NCBI GenBank assembly: GCA_014904985.1
Contig: MU128954.1
Location: 177,637-241,636 of the forward strand
Reading direction: 5' to 3'
Length of the DNA: 64,000 nucleotides
Source: Hydnum rufescens UP504
Taxonomy: Eukaryota > Basidiomycota > Agaricomycetes > Cantharellales > Hydnaceae
Under the pieces are notes generated by a model. The model saw only the letters and a list, made by a program, of their open reading frames with translations, made no database searches and was not told where the DNA came from. This document shows positions 23,435-35,000 of the stretch, piece after piece (positions within the stretch are counted from its first letter, which is position 1; each line of letters begins with the position of its first letter). Both the position numbers and the translations under genes were made by a program.

Positions 23435-26400
23435 TTATTCAACCTCGGCCCATTCACCAGCATTAGCGAGGTTGAAGAACGTGCCTCGCCGGTGAATGAG
23501 CTGATCGTATGTCCCATCTTCCACGATACGCCCTCCATCGACGACGAGGATGCGATCGCACATTTGCATTACTGCGAGTTTATGCGTTATGAGAATGGAT
23601 GTCCTACCGGTCTTCACTTGGTTAATGGTGCTCATAACGGCAGCTTGGTTCGTCGAATCCAGTGCGGACGTGCATTCATCAAAGATGAGGATGGAAGCAC
23701 GTCCGTTCACGAGCGCTCTCGCGATCTGAAGGCGCTGCGCTTGACCGCCAGAGAGAAGAGAAGCTTTCTCGCCTACCAGAGTGTCGTACCCTTTTGGAAG
23801 CGACATAATGAAATCATGGAGATGGGCATCGCGAGCAGCGCGTTCAATATCTTCGTGGCAGACACTTCCAGGTTCGCATCCGTAACCGATATTCTCAGCA
23901 ATAGTGCTATCGAATAACGCGGGCACCTGACTGACAACGGCAACATGATCTCGAAGCCAGTGACAATCGGAATCCTTGATGTTGTAGCCACCGACGGTTA
24001 TGCGCCCTGTCGTCGGCTCGTAGAGCCGTTGGAGAAGGGTGCCCATGGTTGACTTTCCAGAACCAGAAGCACCGACAATCGCTACGCATTCCCCAGTTCG
24101 GATAGTGCACGACATGTCATTCAGAACAGGAGCCTCCGGACGCCGGGCGTACGAGAAGGAGACGTGTTCAAAGGACACGTCACCGTGGATTGGGAATCGT
24201 TGACTCCCCCGAGACTCTGTTGTCTCAGTACTAAGCTCAAGAATCTGGCCAAAGTCGGCCGCGGCTTGTTTGGCCTTCGCAATCTTGGGAACTACAGAGA
24301 CAAAGGAGAGGTCAAAAGACAGTAACAATGTTTTTCAGAAAAGGAAGTGAATGCACACCAAATGTTAACAATTGCGCGGCAATACAAACCGAGAACGTCA
24401 CCAGATTCAACACTTCAAGAAGCTGCTGATACGAATATGTACCATGAGCCATGAGAACCGCACCGACATAGAACAGAAGAGCTATGATTAGTGATGACTT
24501 AATCAGCTCAATAAACACCGCAAGCTTCAAAATAAACATACCTTGAGAGAGATATACTAGACTGTTGGCAACCCCAAACCCCAGACCAGCGGCAAATGCA
24601 CCCTGAACGCCTGTACTCATGGCAGACTCGAGCGACTCATCGAAACGACGCGCAAACACCGATTCGAGTGCCATCGACCTTATCGCACGGACGTTATTCA
24701 CAGCTTCATAATACCGTCTCGCAATCTCCTCTCGCGCACGTTTATTCTTCACCTCGAACTTGCTCACGGCAATGTTCTGAGCCATCATAGCGGCAGCAAA
24801 GACAGGGGCAATTGCAACACCAGCCAGTGTCACTTGCCACCCTCGTACGAGCGCCCAGACCACGCCAACGAAGAGCATAGTGGTCACCACAATCGTCTGC
24901 CCTAGGATCGTCGCGATAAGAGTCCGTGCATCATCGCCATCTTTGATCAGAATCTGCACCAGGCGTTCGGGCGAATGCTCGCTCTCGTCAAAGAAAGCTC
25001 TGTCCTGGGCGAGTATATGTGCGAAACACCGTTTGCGGAGCGATACGACCCATTTCATACCTGCATTCTCGAGAAGATAGAATTGAAGGCCGCTGGAGAT
25101 TCCGTCGATAAAGGCAACGAGAAGACTAAGTAAGGCGAATTTTGACAGGGTAGAGGTATTGAATGAACCTCCTCCAATTTCTGAGAGAACTCGGGCGAGG
25201 AGATACGCAAACACGGGCGTCGAAGCGCCATGCACGAAAGAGAACACGAGACCAAGAACGATGGAAATCTTCGCGGGAACAGTGTGATAGTATCGCCGTG
25301 CGAGCGAGCCAAAAGACGGAACGGGTAAAACGGACGTCGATCTTGACTCCGGTGAATTTGTTCCGGCTACCACAATCTCCGCATGCCCCCGGTCCCTATT
25401 TGTGCGGGTTGTGTGGCGAGTAGTGGTAGATACTCTGCGTCTGCTGGTAACATGCCGTGCGCTCGCTTCCATGGCCGACTTTTCTGCATCGAACGCGAGA
25501 TCATCTTGAATATCGTCGAAAGTAGAGAGTGCGGACCGCCGGTAGCTATGTGCGTACGTTGGAGAGGGGACCGAGGGTTCGAAAGTCATGCTGCATCGGT
25601 GGGCGAGGTTCAGGTGATGGGACGCGGAAGGACTGGGAAGTGAGATCGTCGAATTTCTATGGAGACCCACATTCTGCATCGGATATACGTCGTCGGTGTG
25701 ACAAAACGGGTCAGGAATGGAAGGACTGAAGAGGGATGTGGGACGCGGGCTGGAACTTCGGTATGTCCCTCGCAATTGATACGGAGAAAGGCGGTTCTTC
25801 GTTAGAGGTATCGCAGGCAAGTGAGAAGGGCCTAGAATATCGGCAATAGCGTCGACCTCCCATGGAGTGCGCGACCCAACTTCGAATCCAGCGCCGAGAA
25901 TGGGTGTGTGCTTAATCCGAGAAACCGACGCTGACATCCACATCGATGTGTGTTTATTGGTAACATCGGGAACCATACTCGTGTGTCTGTTCATGATCCG
26001 ATCGACAGCAGCCGCAGCTTCGGTCCTAACAACGTCATATGTATCGGGAAGTGACACACGAACGGGGAATCCTCCGCCTTCGAATTGTTTTTCGAGGGTT
26101 TTGCGAAATTCGCCTTCGCCGTCTTTGGAATTCTCGAGATCCTCCCGAAAGCCTTCCTCAACGACGCATCCTGAACGCATGACGTAGACGTAATCTTCAG
26201 GCATGATCTGGGACAGGTCATGTGTGATAACGACTGTTGTCTTGCGTCGACGGACCTGCTTGATAGCTTCGAACACGAGGACGCGTGACGTCGCATCAAG
26301 AGCTGAAGTGGCCTCATCTGGAGACAAAAAAAATACAAATGTCACGACTTGGCCAATACGACATTCAAGAGCACAGCGAAATTCACCGAGGATAAGGACT

Positions 26401-28243
26401 GTAGGATCCCTCAATACGGCACGAGCAAGTGCGACCCGTTGTCTTTGGCCACCCGAAAGGTTTGATCCACCGGTCCCAAGGAGGGTGTCGTAACCATCTG
26501 GAAGGTCTTTCACAAAATCGTGCACCATCGCAATTCTGCATGCGTGCTCCACGGCATCCCGGGTGACGTCCTCGGGTTTTGTAGTGGAAGAACCCGCAAG
26601 GCCGATGGCGACATTGTCATGTACACTCATATCGAAAAGAATGCATTCCTGAGACACGAGGGCAATGTGCTCCCTTTTCCATGTGGGATCAAGTTCGTCC
26701 AGAGGAATTTCGTCGAAGAGGATCCTTCCCGAAGATGGGGTGTACATGCCCATGAGGAGTTGGGCAAGAGTTGACTTCCCTGATCCCGATCCGCCAACTA
26801 TGAAGGTAAGATCATTCCCGGCAATATGGATCGAGGGGATGAATTTTGAGGAAGAAGGTAAGGAGGGGGAAAGAGAAAGGACAGGTACTGTAGGTCGAGA
26901 AGGATAGGAGAAAGTAATTCCTTGGATGTCGAATGTGCCTAGGCATACTGAAGGTCGTCTTACTTCTTTCGGGTCCCGCTGAAGTTGGCCGGAAAGGGGT
27001 GGAAGTGTAGCGTACGATTCGCGATAGGGTGGAGGAGTCGCATCGTTGTCCGTCGAGTGGTCCTCACGTGGTGGAGGGTGAATGATGGTTTCAAGACTGG
27101 CCATAGCACTCTTTCCTTTTGTCACAGTAATGAGCAGAGGCATGCACATCTGGAGATTGCTCGATGCAATTTGACATGCCCAAAACACAGTTATCACATC
27201 TCCGGGCGAGATATGGCCCCATCGGACAAGCTTGGCGCCGTACCAGAATCCTTGCACGAACATACTAAACAGGAGAAGCTGGGAAGACCCCCCAGCACCA
27301 CCCCAGACAACGGAACATTTGCGGTACGCCATTTGCGCGGCGTCGAGGAGAGAGGAAACTGATCTGACCTCGTGGAGGGTGGCATTGAAAGCCTTTACAG
27401 TGGATATTGAGGCAATTGCGCGGGTGATGCCCGTGGCTGCGCGGGCAGTGTTAGACCGTTCGGTATTGAAGGAGGTTATCGAGAGGGCCTGAGAAAGGGC
27501 CTGTACGAAGACCATGATAGGGATGGAGGATAAGATCACGAGAGTGAGGGACCAGGACCGGTCAAAAGCAAAGACGAGAGCAACGACAAAGCTGGTGAGA
27601 TACTGGATGATCATCCCTGAGTTGAGAGAGACAGCCGTTCGAACATCATCGGTGTCCCTATAAGGGAGTTGAATAATACATTGGAGAAGAATAGAGAAAA
27701 GCAAGGCACCTAGTAAAGTTTGCCATGAGACCACCCGCGCCAAGATTCTCCGACATTTCGTCTTCGGTACCGGGATTCTTCCCCTCACTCCCACCGCCAA
27801 GTAAATCAAACCACTCCATATCCCGGGATGTTACAGAGAGGAAGACACGGGAGCGAACTCGCATGATAATTCGCTCACCAACCCATAGCCAGAGACTGGA
27901 CACGAGGCTACTAAGGGCGAGGGAGCCTGAAGCTGAGGCCAATGAGTTCCAGTGCAACCATGCCAACGTCATGAAGCAGCTTGTGCTTGTCATGCTCAGT
28001 TGGAGAGGATGTGGCCTGAAAGGTAGCGAGTGCATTGAATGCAGCACCGATGATACGGGTCATAAGAGGGGCGACGCCGCCTGCCACGAGGGAGGCGCAT
28101 ATTGCGGGGACAAGAAGAAAAATGACATCTCCTCGTGTACAGTACGAAAAGAGAAGTGCTATAGACGGTGCAGGAGGTGTGTATGTGGCCACTGGTCGTA
28201 GCGGCAGACGTGACGATGAGAGCGCCTCTTTTGCGGGAGACAT
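23435..28243 (-). CDS. STE6: STE6-like full ABC transporter (a-factor-type pheromone exporter)
   Basis: A tandem TMD-NBD-TMD-NBD exporter of the ABCB family; the basidiomycete STE6 homologue exports farnesylated mating pheromones at the plasma membrane. TMD1 starts after MSPAKEALSSSRLPLRP (start 28243). NBD1 has Walker A GGSGSGKST and signature LSGGQRQRVALARA. Its Walker B VLILDEATSALD is restored by removing a 69-nt intron (26318-26386). A long Ser/Thr-rich linker separates the halves. NBD2 has Walker A GASGSGKST, LLSGGQAQRLQIARAL and ILIFDECTSALD, with an H-loop in ILITHKL. Other introns are 24292-24358 (67 nt) and about 50 nt after GGLMANFTR. In TMD1, ALELIGL and GSLALSSLVSS are in different frames near 27930-27960, suggesting a one-base indel or an unseen intron. 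Could be another fungal ABCB exporter, but length, linker and domain order favour STE6. Confidence 0.8.
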
Positions 28244-28325
28244 AGGAAAGGGCTGCAAGAAGAGATGCGTGTCGTGAAAATAAGCAACGAAGTCGATGGT
28301 TTTGACCGGGCCATTGTGCGGAGAA

Positions 28326-28400
28326 AACAATAAGGACTGTCGTCGAACAATGGATTGATTTAGAGCGGGAAGTGTTCGGCAACTGCCGGAAACTATTGTT
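28326..28400. promoter_or_regulatory. Cluster of AACAAT motifs and palindrome upstream of STE6
   Basis: Three AACAAT cores (28326-28331, 28346-28351, and inverted at 28395-28400) and the palindrome CGGCAACTGCCG (28377-28388) lie 80-160 bp upstream of the start codon. HMG-box regulators of fungal mating genes bind cores such as ACAAAG/AACAAT, so this is a plausible mating-response region. Binding is not demonstrated. Confidence 0.35.
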
Positions 28401-29999
28401 CTTTAAATGCACAGGGTGAAGTCTTCCCTATCCTTTTTGGTGTCAAAGATGGTGCAAAATAACGGAGGACCACGGTTGCCCACCCGAGCCAGGTCAAACA
28501 TCTTATCTCACGGCGGCTTTTCCTGGGGGTCGGCAATGTCAAGTAAACTTTGTACCGTGCACGTGACCAGACGCGTCTCATGTTTTGTCGATTACTCCTC
28601 TCAAACATCGCTTTTTGGACTATTCTTTGCTGAGATATTGAGGAAACAAGAGCATGGCTCCTACTATGGGCAGAAAATAAAGTTATGAAACCCAAAATTG
28701 GGCAATAAGCATTAAGTAATGCCTCCAATTTCAAGGCTTTGGTCTTGAGTGGCTCTTCGGTGTGGACTTCTTGGTCTGATGTGGGAAGGGGGGATGCTTT
28801 GGATTGGCTGTATTACGAGTGTGCAGCAGGGATCTGGGCGATGCATTTTCTTTATTTGCTGACAGCTGTTTACTTGTGTGCTTGTCGCTTGTGCTGCACT
28901 CATTGCTGCTTTTTGAGATGCCGAACGTGTTTTTCGCCCTTTCCATTTTAGTGAATTATTTCCCATACGTTCTATCGATATTGAGACACTTGTGAGTCGC
29001 AGAGAGACTTGTAGCAGGGAGTAGTGCACTTGTGTACTTTTTGGCGTCACCGGAAGTATCTTAGATAATTCACAGCCACCATACAGTCATTCTACCGTCA
29101 CTTGCATGATACTGTCACCTGCATCAACTGTCATAGATCATTCAGTTTTTGTCTGAATGACTTTATTTTTTCTTATTTTGGTGAGTCTTGATCTTGGGCA
29201 TGTACTGCAAAAAATTTGCCCCAAACTGTTCAGTTGTTGAGGAGCAAAGGCAATTTTATGGGTTTTTACATAAATTCTGGCTCCCCATCTGGCTTGGACA
29301 CCCAGATCTTGCATCTTTTCCCATCATATGACTCTCTGATACTATACTACTATACATGAAGTGCTATGAGAGCTAGGTTGGCATGGACTGCAATGTGTGT
29401 CAGCAAATGACGTTGAAAACTGACCTCGACCATGAAGCCAACTCTGCCACACCATCAAGCCATACGACATCCGGATATCACGGAATGGACCTGTATGACA
29501 TAGGGAAGACTCTGTGCAAAATTTCCCAGAATTCCAATTTGCACAATACCATATTTGGGGACTGATGCAAGTGATGGTAGTCCCATAATTCACACCTCAT
29601 CATCTGTTCATGTACAGATATTTTTCCTCTCATTCTATCTTTCCAAAATTTGACCTGTGAATATATTAAAAGCATGGCTACATGATAGAAAAACAATCAA
29701 GTCAAGAGGTGGGGAATTGCACCCATACAAGCCATATTTCAACTTTTGATGCAAGTGACGGTAGATGACTGTAGTCAAGTATAAATTTTAGCAGCAGCAT
29801 TCCTAACTCATTTTCAGGCTTCAACCTAATAACAAAAGCAGGATCTAGGTCATATCTCAAGGGTAATGTTCCTCCCTAGAATTTTTTTTAAGTTTTATAC
29901 AGAGTTTAACTTTACATCTGCGGAGCCATAGACGTGATTTTATGCATTGCCACCCCTGGGCACGGAACGAGCTCAGCAAATGCCGTCTACGCGTTGCCG

Positions 30000-30027
30000 T
30001 AGACTCGTGACCAATCTTCCTCTTGGA
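30000..30027 (+). repeat. Solo repeat end TAGACTCGTGACC
   Basis: TAGACTCGTGACCAATCTTC followed by CTCTTGGA matches the first 13-14 bases of the 17355/18833 terminal repeats and keeps the CTCTT that follows. No partner arm was found. Confidence 0.4.
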
Positions 30028-30730
30028 AAGCCATTTGTAATGGTTTCAGCTTGCGTAGATAATATGGAAGTAGATGCCCAATAAATAATCCAAGATTCCG
30101 TGGTGATTCTCATAAGTCCTCATAATGCACTGGATCGAAAAGACACCAAATTATCCAGTAGGTTCTGAGTCCAGCGATTTCGTCTTAGTAATCATCACGT
30201 GATGGACAACAGCTTTTACGGCTTTGCCGACCCCCAGACTCACCATGTCTGCCTCATCGGAACCTTGTTGGAATTACACTCGGTGTCGGTGGACAGGTTA
30301 CAAATCAGCGGGGAAACTATACGACGTATGTACGGTAAATATACGGGTTAACGGGCGATAGAGCGCCGGGGAATATAGTGCGGGCAGATGCACACAATAC
30401 GAGTAAAAATGCAAGCGCCGATAACGCGCCGGATTGAAGCCAGGGTCGATCGGACTCGACAGCGACTATTCCTCCCACAAATCTCTCCAACGTGTCCCTG
30501 AGGGTCATGTTCGCCTCGTTCTCGTCCTTGAGCCAATCCTATCTTGAAATACCTATGGTCAATATCTGTTCCCTTTGCCTCAAACCACGGAAATATCGGT
30601 CTTTCGTGCATCCTTGGTCTGGAAGACTGGTTGACTACTGATAGTCCCGATGGCCCCCGACTGGAGGATCTCAGTGGCCAACTGGCGGACGCCGGTCTTC
30701 ACTATTACTGTAGTGTTACGACTAGGTCGT

Positions 30731-31129
30731 GGTCACAGGTCACAAGACCCTTTGACAAGACTCAAAAGGGGTCCGGTCACAGGTCACAATGGCTGGGCGA
30801 CTTAGACGGTCACAACAAATTGAATTGAGTTACCATATATGGAAATAGGGCCTCCGCCATCCTCAGAGCTCGCGCTTGCCCCTCTGCCACCTGTCCGACT
30901 CTAATAAATGTAGTCAGACTCATTACTGCCCATTTTCATCATTGGCACTGTCATCATCACTATCTCGCTATGTGATTGCATCATCCGGCATAGGGTTTGG
31001 GATGCGTGAACAATGTCATCCAGGTGGGGTTGCTCAGCATCACTATCAGAATTGTTCTCTAGAGGCCTGGGTAGCCTCCATGGGTGTGCTCACAGCAGTG
31101 CTTAAACGGGGGTCGGTCACAGGTCACAA
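30731..31129 (+). repeat. Three direct copies of GGTCACAGGTCACAA
   Basis: Identical 15-mers at 30731-30745, 30775-30789 and 31115-31129, the last two preceded by GGGGTC/GGGGGTC. Each is itself a repeat of GGTCACA. Inverted relatives (CTGTGACCTGTGAC) occur near 17831. Confidence 0.7.
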
Positions 31130-33441
31130 GCACCCCACGACTGCAATACGGTGCCTGGGGATTACGTAAAGTCACGTGCCGACCTAAGGTCGTACACGGA
31201 CAATTTATATGAACATTTTTGAATGTTATTTGCTGAGATCTGCTGGGAACATTTATAAGACATCTCCATAAGGAAAAAGGAAATCATTTTTCCAATGTTC
31301 ACGTTTCCAATGCTAGCCTGACATATTTTGCTAACTATTGGCCAGGATTAGGATTGTCTCATTCCCATATTTGGAAGAAAATGTGGTTCCAACCTCATAG
31401 GAAGGTTCAATGATGACTCCACTGTATCATTGTATTTCCGTATACTGCTTAGATTGGGGCCATGGAGCACTGGTCTAGACCACAAATAGTGGAAATAGCA
31501 ACATATATTGGACAATGTACGGAAATTTTATACAAATTGTACTTAGGTTCAACCCAAGGGCGGAGCGAAGGGAAGGCGGGTGTTATGACTAGTGGGTGCA
31601 TGGGAAGTTTCACTGCCGGCAAAACTGTACATGGGACTCTCACCACTAAGCTGGATGAATAAGGCCCAAGTGAGACAGGAAGAAAATCAGAGAGTGGTAG
31701 TGACAGTACAAGTTTTCACGCACCCAAAATTTGAAAGGCAAGTGAGTGCCCAGCAACCACCACTTCCTTGTTCCCTAGTCCTTGTACCTTGGACTGCAAC
31801 TGGGAACACAGGAGTAGAACCAGGGTTGAGGTGCTCAGAGATTCAAACCACAGCAGAAAAGACGGAGTGACCTTCGGTGCATCCCAAGAAACTATACAGA
31901 ATCGGCAGTTGCCGGACCTTGCCTCGTCAAGAAAATCTCTAAGTCCACTAGAACGGCTGAGAGGGTGGCCTGAACATTTGAGAGATATTTCCTGGAAACA
32001 TTTATTGAATGTATCAAGGAAATGGCTCGGGAATCTTCTGAAAGTGCATGGACTATGCTGAATCTTAAGTGCAATTTTAACAGCAATTGAACATCTGTCA
32101 TAAGTTTTTATTGGGTTTGAAAAATGATTCCTTTTTACGTGAAATTAACGATAAACCGGATTGCCCGTGTAACACTACAGTATATCCCAGTACAGGGAAT
32201 GGGTGCAAGTACGTTCTACTGGTCCCGAACATCAAAGAGACACCAATAACATACTCGTCGTCGAACGTAGTTCCCGAGCACGCAGTGGATCTTGAAGTCA
32301 TCAAATCAAGGCGACACCTTCGGAGACCACGGGCACCCGCGGAAATTTCTGTGAAAAGCTTCTTGAACGTGGTCCGTTGTGCATCTTCACAGGAGTCTAC
32401 CAGAGGACAGTACGGGGCCCATATCATTCCTATAAGAGGAGGTCAGAGGTGCGACTGTGGTCTCTGAACATTTGTACTTTCCCAACCGCAGTTGGATGTT
32501 TACATAATGGATCTCCTGCACTGAGAGCCATATCCACGCCACTGTCACTCCTGCTATTCCCAAAACGTCGATTCCCTGATAGCATATTTCATAATAACTG
32601 GTGGGACAGTGAATTCATATCTGGAGTTGTTTGTCGATAGATCGAATATTCGCTGGTGCGCCGGTGGCAACCACGGGCGGACCCTACGTACACCCAGCGA
32701 TGAACCAGGCTGCGTTACCCAGGAATCTTTGACATACCGTATTTCCTACTCACGGCTCTGGGCTATCTTCATCATTCAGCCACAGATGGTCTCTTCCGGT
32801 CAGGAGGTTTGGTAGCTTGTGCTCACTAGAGAACCCCCCCCCCCCTAAGGCACGCACCATTGGGGGTCACTCACGTCCAATAGTGCCTTCAGAAAAACAG
32901 TCCAAATGTGTATGTAGTAATTAACTGGACGGTCGAGCAAGCAGCTCCAATAGAACCCCGGACTCTCCTTCGAGCCCTATCACTGCCAGAAAACTCAGTC
33001 TCAGATTATCGTGAAATAGGACGTGGGTTCCCCACTCTGATCCCATTGTTTTCATCTTTTTACCTTTGTTGTTTGTTGATCTTCTAGGTTTGGTCTGAAA
33101 ATGATACTATATGAATTCCCGTCTTCGAGCAGCCGCAAGCGGACTTGAATGATCCTGTGAAGGAAGGGTGACGATCCAGTCATGGCGGGTGGCTTGTGGC
33201 GTTCCAAGAGCCAGCGATGGGGCATGCTCATATGTATGGTATCCCTGGACCAGCCCGGTGCACCTCTGATTCTTTGTCTTTATTGAGAGAAATGCGAAGG
33301 AGTATTTACACCGTCCTCTGTCCTCATCGACAAGACCCTCGCGCCTATTTTTCTGCGTCGTTTAAACCACACAGAATTTGAATACAGTGGGTATCAGGTT
33401 GGTGCATACGACAAACTTCCGAGTGATTGCAGTGAGATGAA

Positions 33442-34880
33442 TCATCCGACTATACGGGTGCGCAATTTCTCTAGTCGCTGATGAGGAGCCTCACCATTCC
33501 ATCTCTCATCGGCTCCAGTATCGGAAGATGACCCAGATGACCCAGTCAGGCGCGGGAGGCCATACTGTTCTATCATGTAGCTGGCAGAAACAGTGGCGTA
33601 CAATGAAGCTACGATTAAGGACAAATTTTGAATGGCCTGGGGAGTGCAATGAAGTATTTCAAACGCACCTTCCAACAAATTCCCATGGGAGAACACGAGC
33701 CCCGCGACCAGTCCTCCTAGGAAAGCGTTCCCAGCCCCGGTTACATCAATCACTCGATTTGCCTCATTTCCAGTGAAGTAGGCCTCCACCCATTGGCCTG
33801 GTACATCTTTGGAAGACTTGATGTAGGCGCCCAGAGCGCCGCTCCGCACGATCACAGAATGGGCTCCGAACTCCAGAAAAGAATTTGCAGCTTGTTCAAT
33901 TAATGTGCGTGTGGGGGGTTGTGGGAGAGAGAGAAGAGATAAACCCTCTCCGGCGTTGGGACTGCAACGATCCAAGCTTTCTATCGCGATCGCACATACA
34001 GAGAGATGTTGGGGCTTGGACGTCACCTGAAAATGTGGATTCGATGTATAACTTTCAATAATATCGGAAGTTCCTCAGGAACACATCTATCCTAAAACAT
34101 CGACAAAAACAACTTACAACAAGACAATTTATGATGTATACTCATGAACGTACTGGTATTGGCTCATATACAGTGATCGGGGCCCAATCATCTCCCAGCT
34201 CATCCACCTCCCGCAGTATCGCTTCAGCTCGCCGTGGCGAACAGATAAAGTGAATGTAACGGGGCTTCGCCAAAGTAGTGGACATTATATCAGCAGGAGT
34301 GAGGCGAATCCTGGGTGTAAGATATTTGAATCTATAAAAACGATTCTCCGTTACTAGATAGTGAATCCCGAAGATTCGGGAAGATATAGACTGGGGCGAA
34401 CCCTCGATCATTCGCTTGGTATATGTTAGCGGCGCGAGTAGTTTCTAAGGGCTGGTCTCTGAAAAACCACATGTCGTGGCCATATTGCTCCAAGGTGCTT
34501 TGTATCCACTCCGGAAAATCATGCCCTCGATCTACAATCATTCCGATAGAGGACGGGTGCAGCCTATACAAAGAAGTATGATAGGTCCACCGCATATAAT
34601 CTTGGACAATTTCAGAGGCCTGACCATATCCTAGCGCCAAGGGCACCTAAAATATGAATCAGTATGCAACCAATAGCCCACTCGAATCAAAGCAACTCAC
34701 AATATGTCCCTCCTCCGCCGATCTGGTTCAAGAATACATCAAAAGTAGTATGTAGGGTCATTTGTTTGTACACTGTACCTGATCTTTCAGGTCTTCCTGA
34801 GCGATGAGTTCGCCAGAGTCATCCACGGTATAAAAGCTATCGATTATAAACAGACCAAATGTGACTAGATCTTTGACCAT
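33442..34880 (-). CDS. MAK32: MAK32-like PfkB-family protein
   Basis: Resembles fungal Mak32, a ribokinase-fold protein named for maintenance of a yeast killer RNA; its enzymatic role is unsettled. Exon 1 (34880-34779) gives MVKDLVTFGLFIIDSFYTVD. Two 22-nt micro-exons follow, 34722-34701 and 34646-34625, which restore the conserved IGGGGTYCALGARIW; exon 4 begins at 34563 with LHPSSIGMIVDRGHDFPEW. Later blocks are DMWFFRDQP, FKYLTPRIRLTPADI, PRYIHFICSPRRAEAI and PITVYEPIP. The C-terminal PfkB signature is VIDVTGAGNAFLGGLVAG, with Asn in place of the Asp common in active kinases (GAGD), as in other Mak32 proteins. Divergent from the EST1-like gene, 120 bp away. Confidence 0.85.
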
Positions 34881-35000
34881 ATTGCTGAGCTCTACGGAAT
34901 ATGCCGATCGAGGGTCTCACCGACTGAACATGAAGCAGGTGTAGTCACTAAACCACCCCCCAGTCGATCTTTCTCCTGGCAGTACTTATACTGCTACACA
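34881..35000. promoter_or_regulatory. Bidirectional promoter MAK32-like/EST1-like
   Basis: The two start codons are 120 bp apart and divergent. No specific element was recognised; shared promoter use is inferred from spacing. Confidence 0.4.

Larger units (their letters stand above)
28401..33441. other. Five-kilobase gene-poor block
   Basis: Short frames on both strands with no recognised family. It contains three exact copies of a 15-mer GGTCACAGGTCACAA, a TIR-like end at 30000-30027, another CGGCAGTTGCCG palindrome at 31903-31914 and a poly-C run near 32837. One small frame at 30317-30508 (minus) has a hydrophobic segment but no support as a gene. Likely decayed repeats. Confidence 0.5.

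Noticed and set aside
30317..30508. Small minus-strand frame with a hydrophobic segment (LSALAFLLVLCASA)
   Set aside because: No homology recognised, isolated in a repeat-rich block, and no splice partners; a chance hydrophobic frame is as likely.
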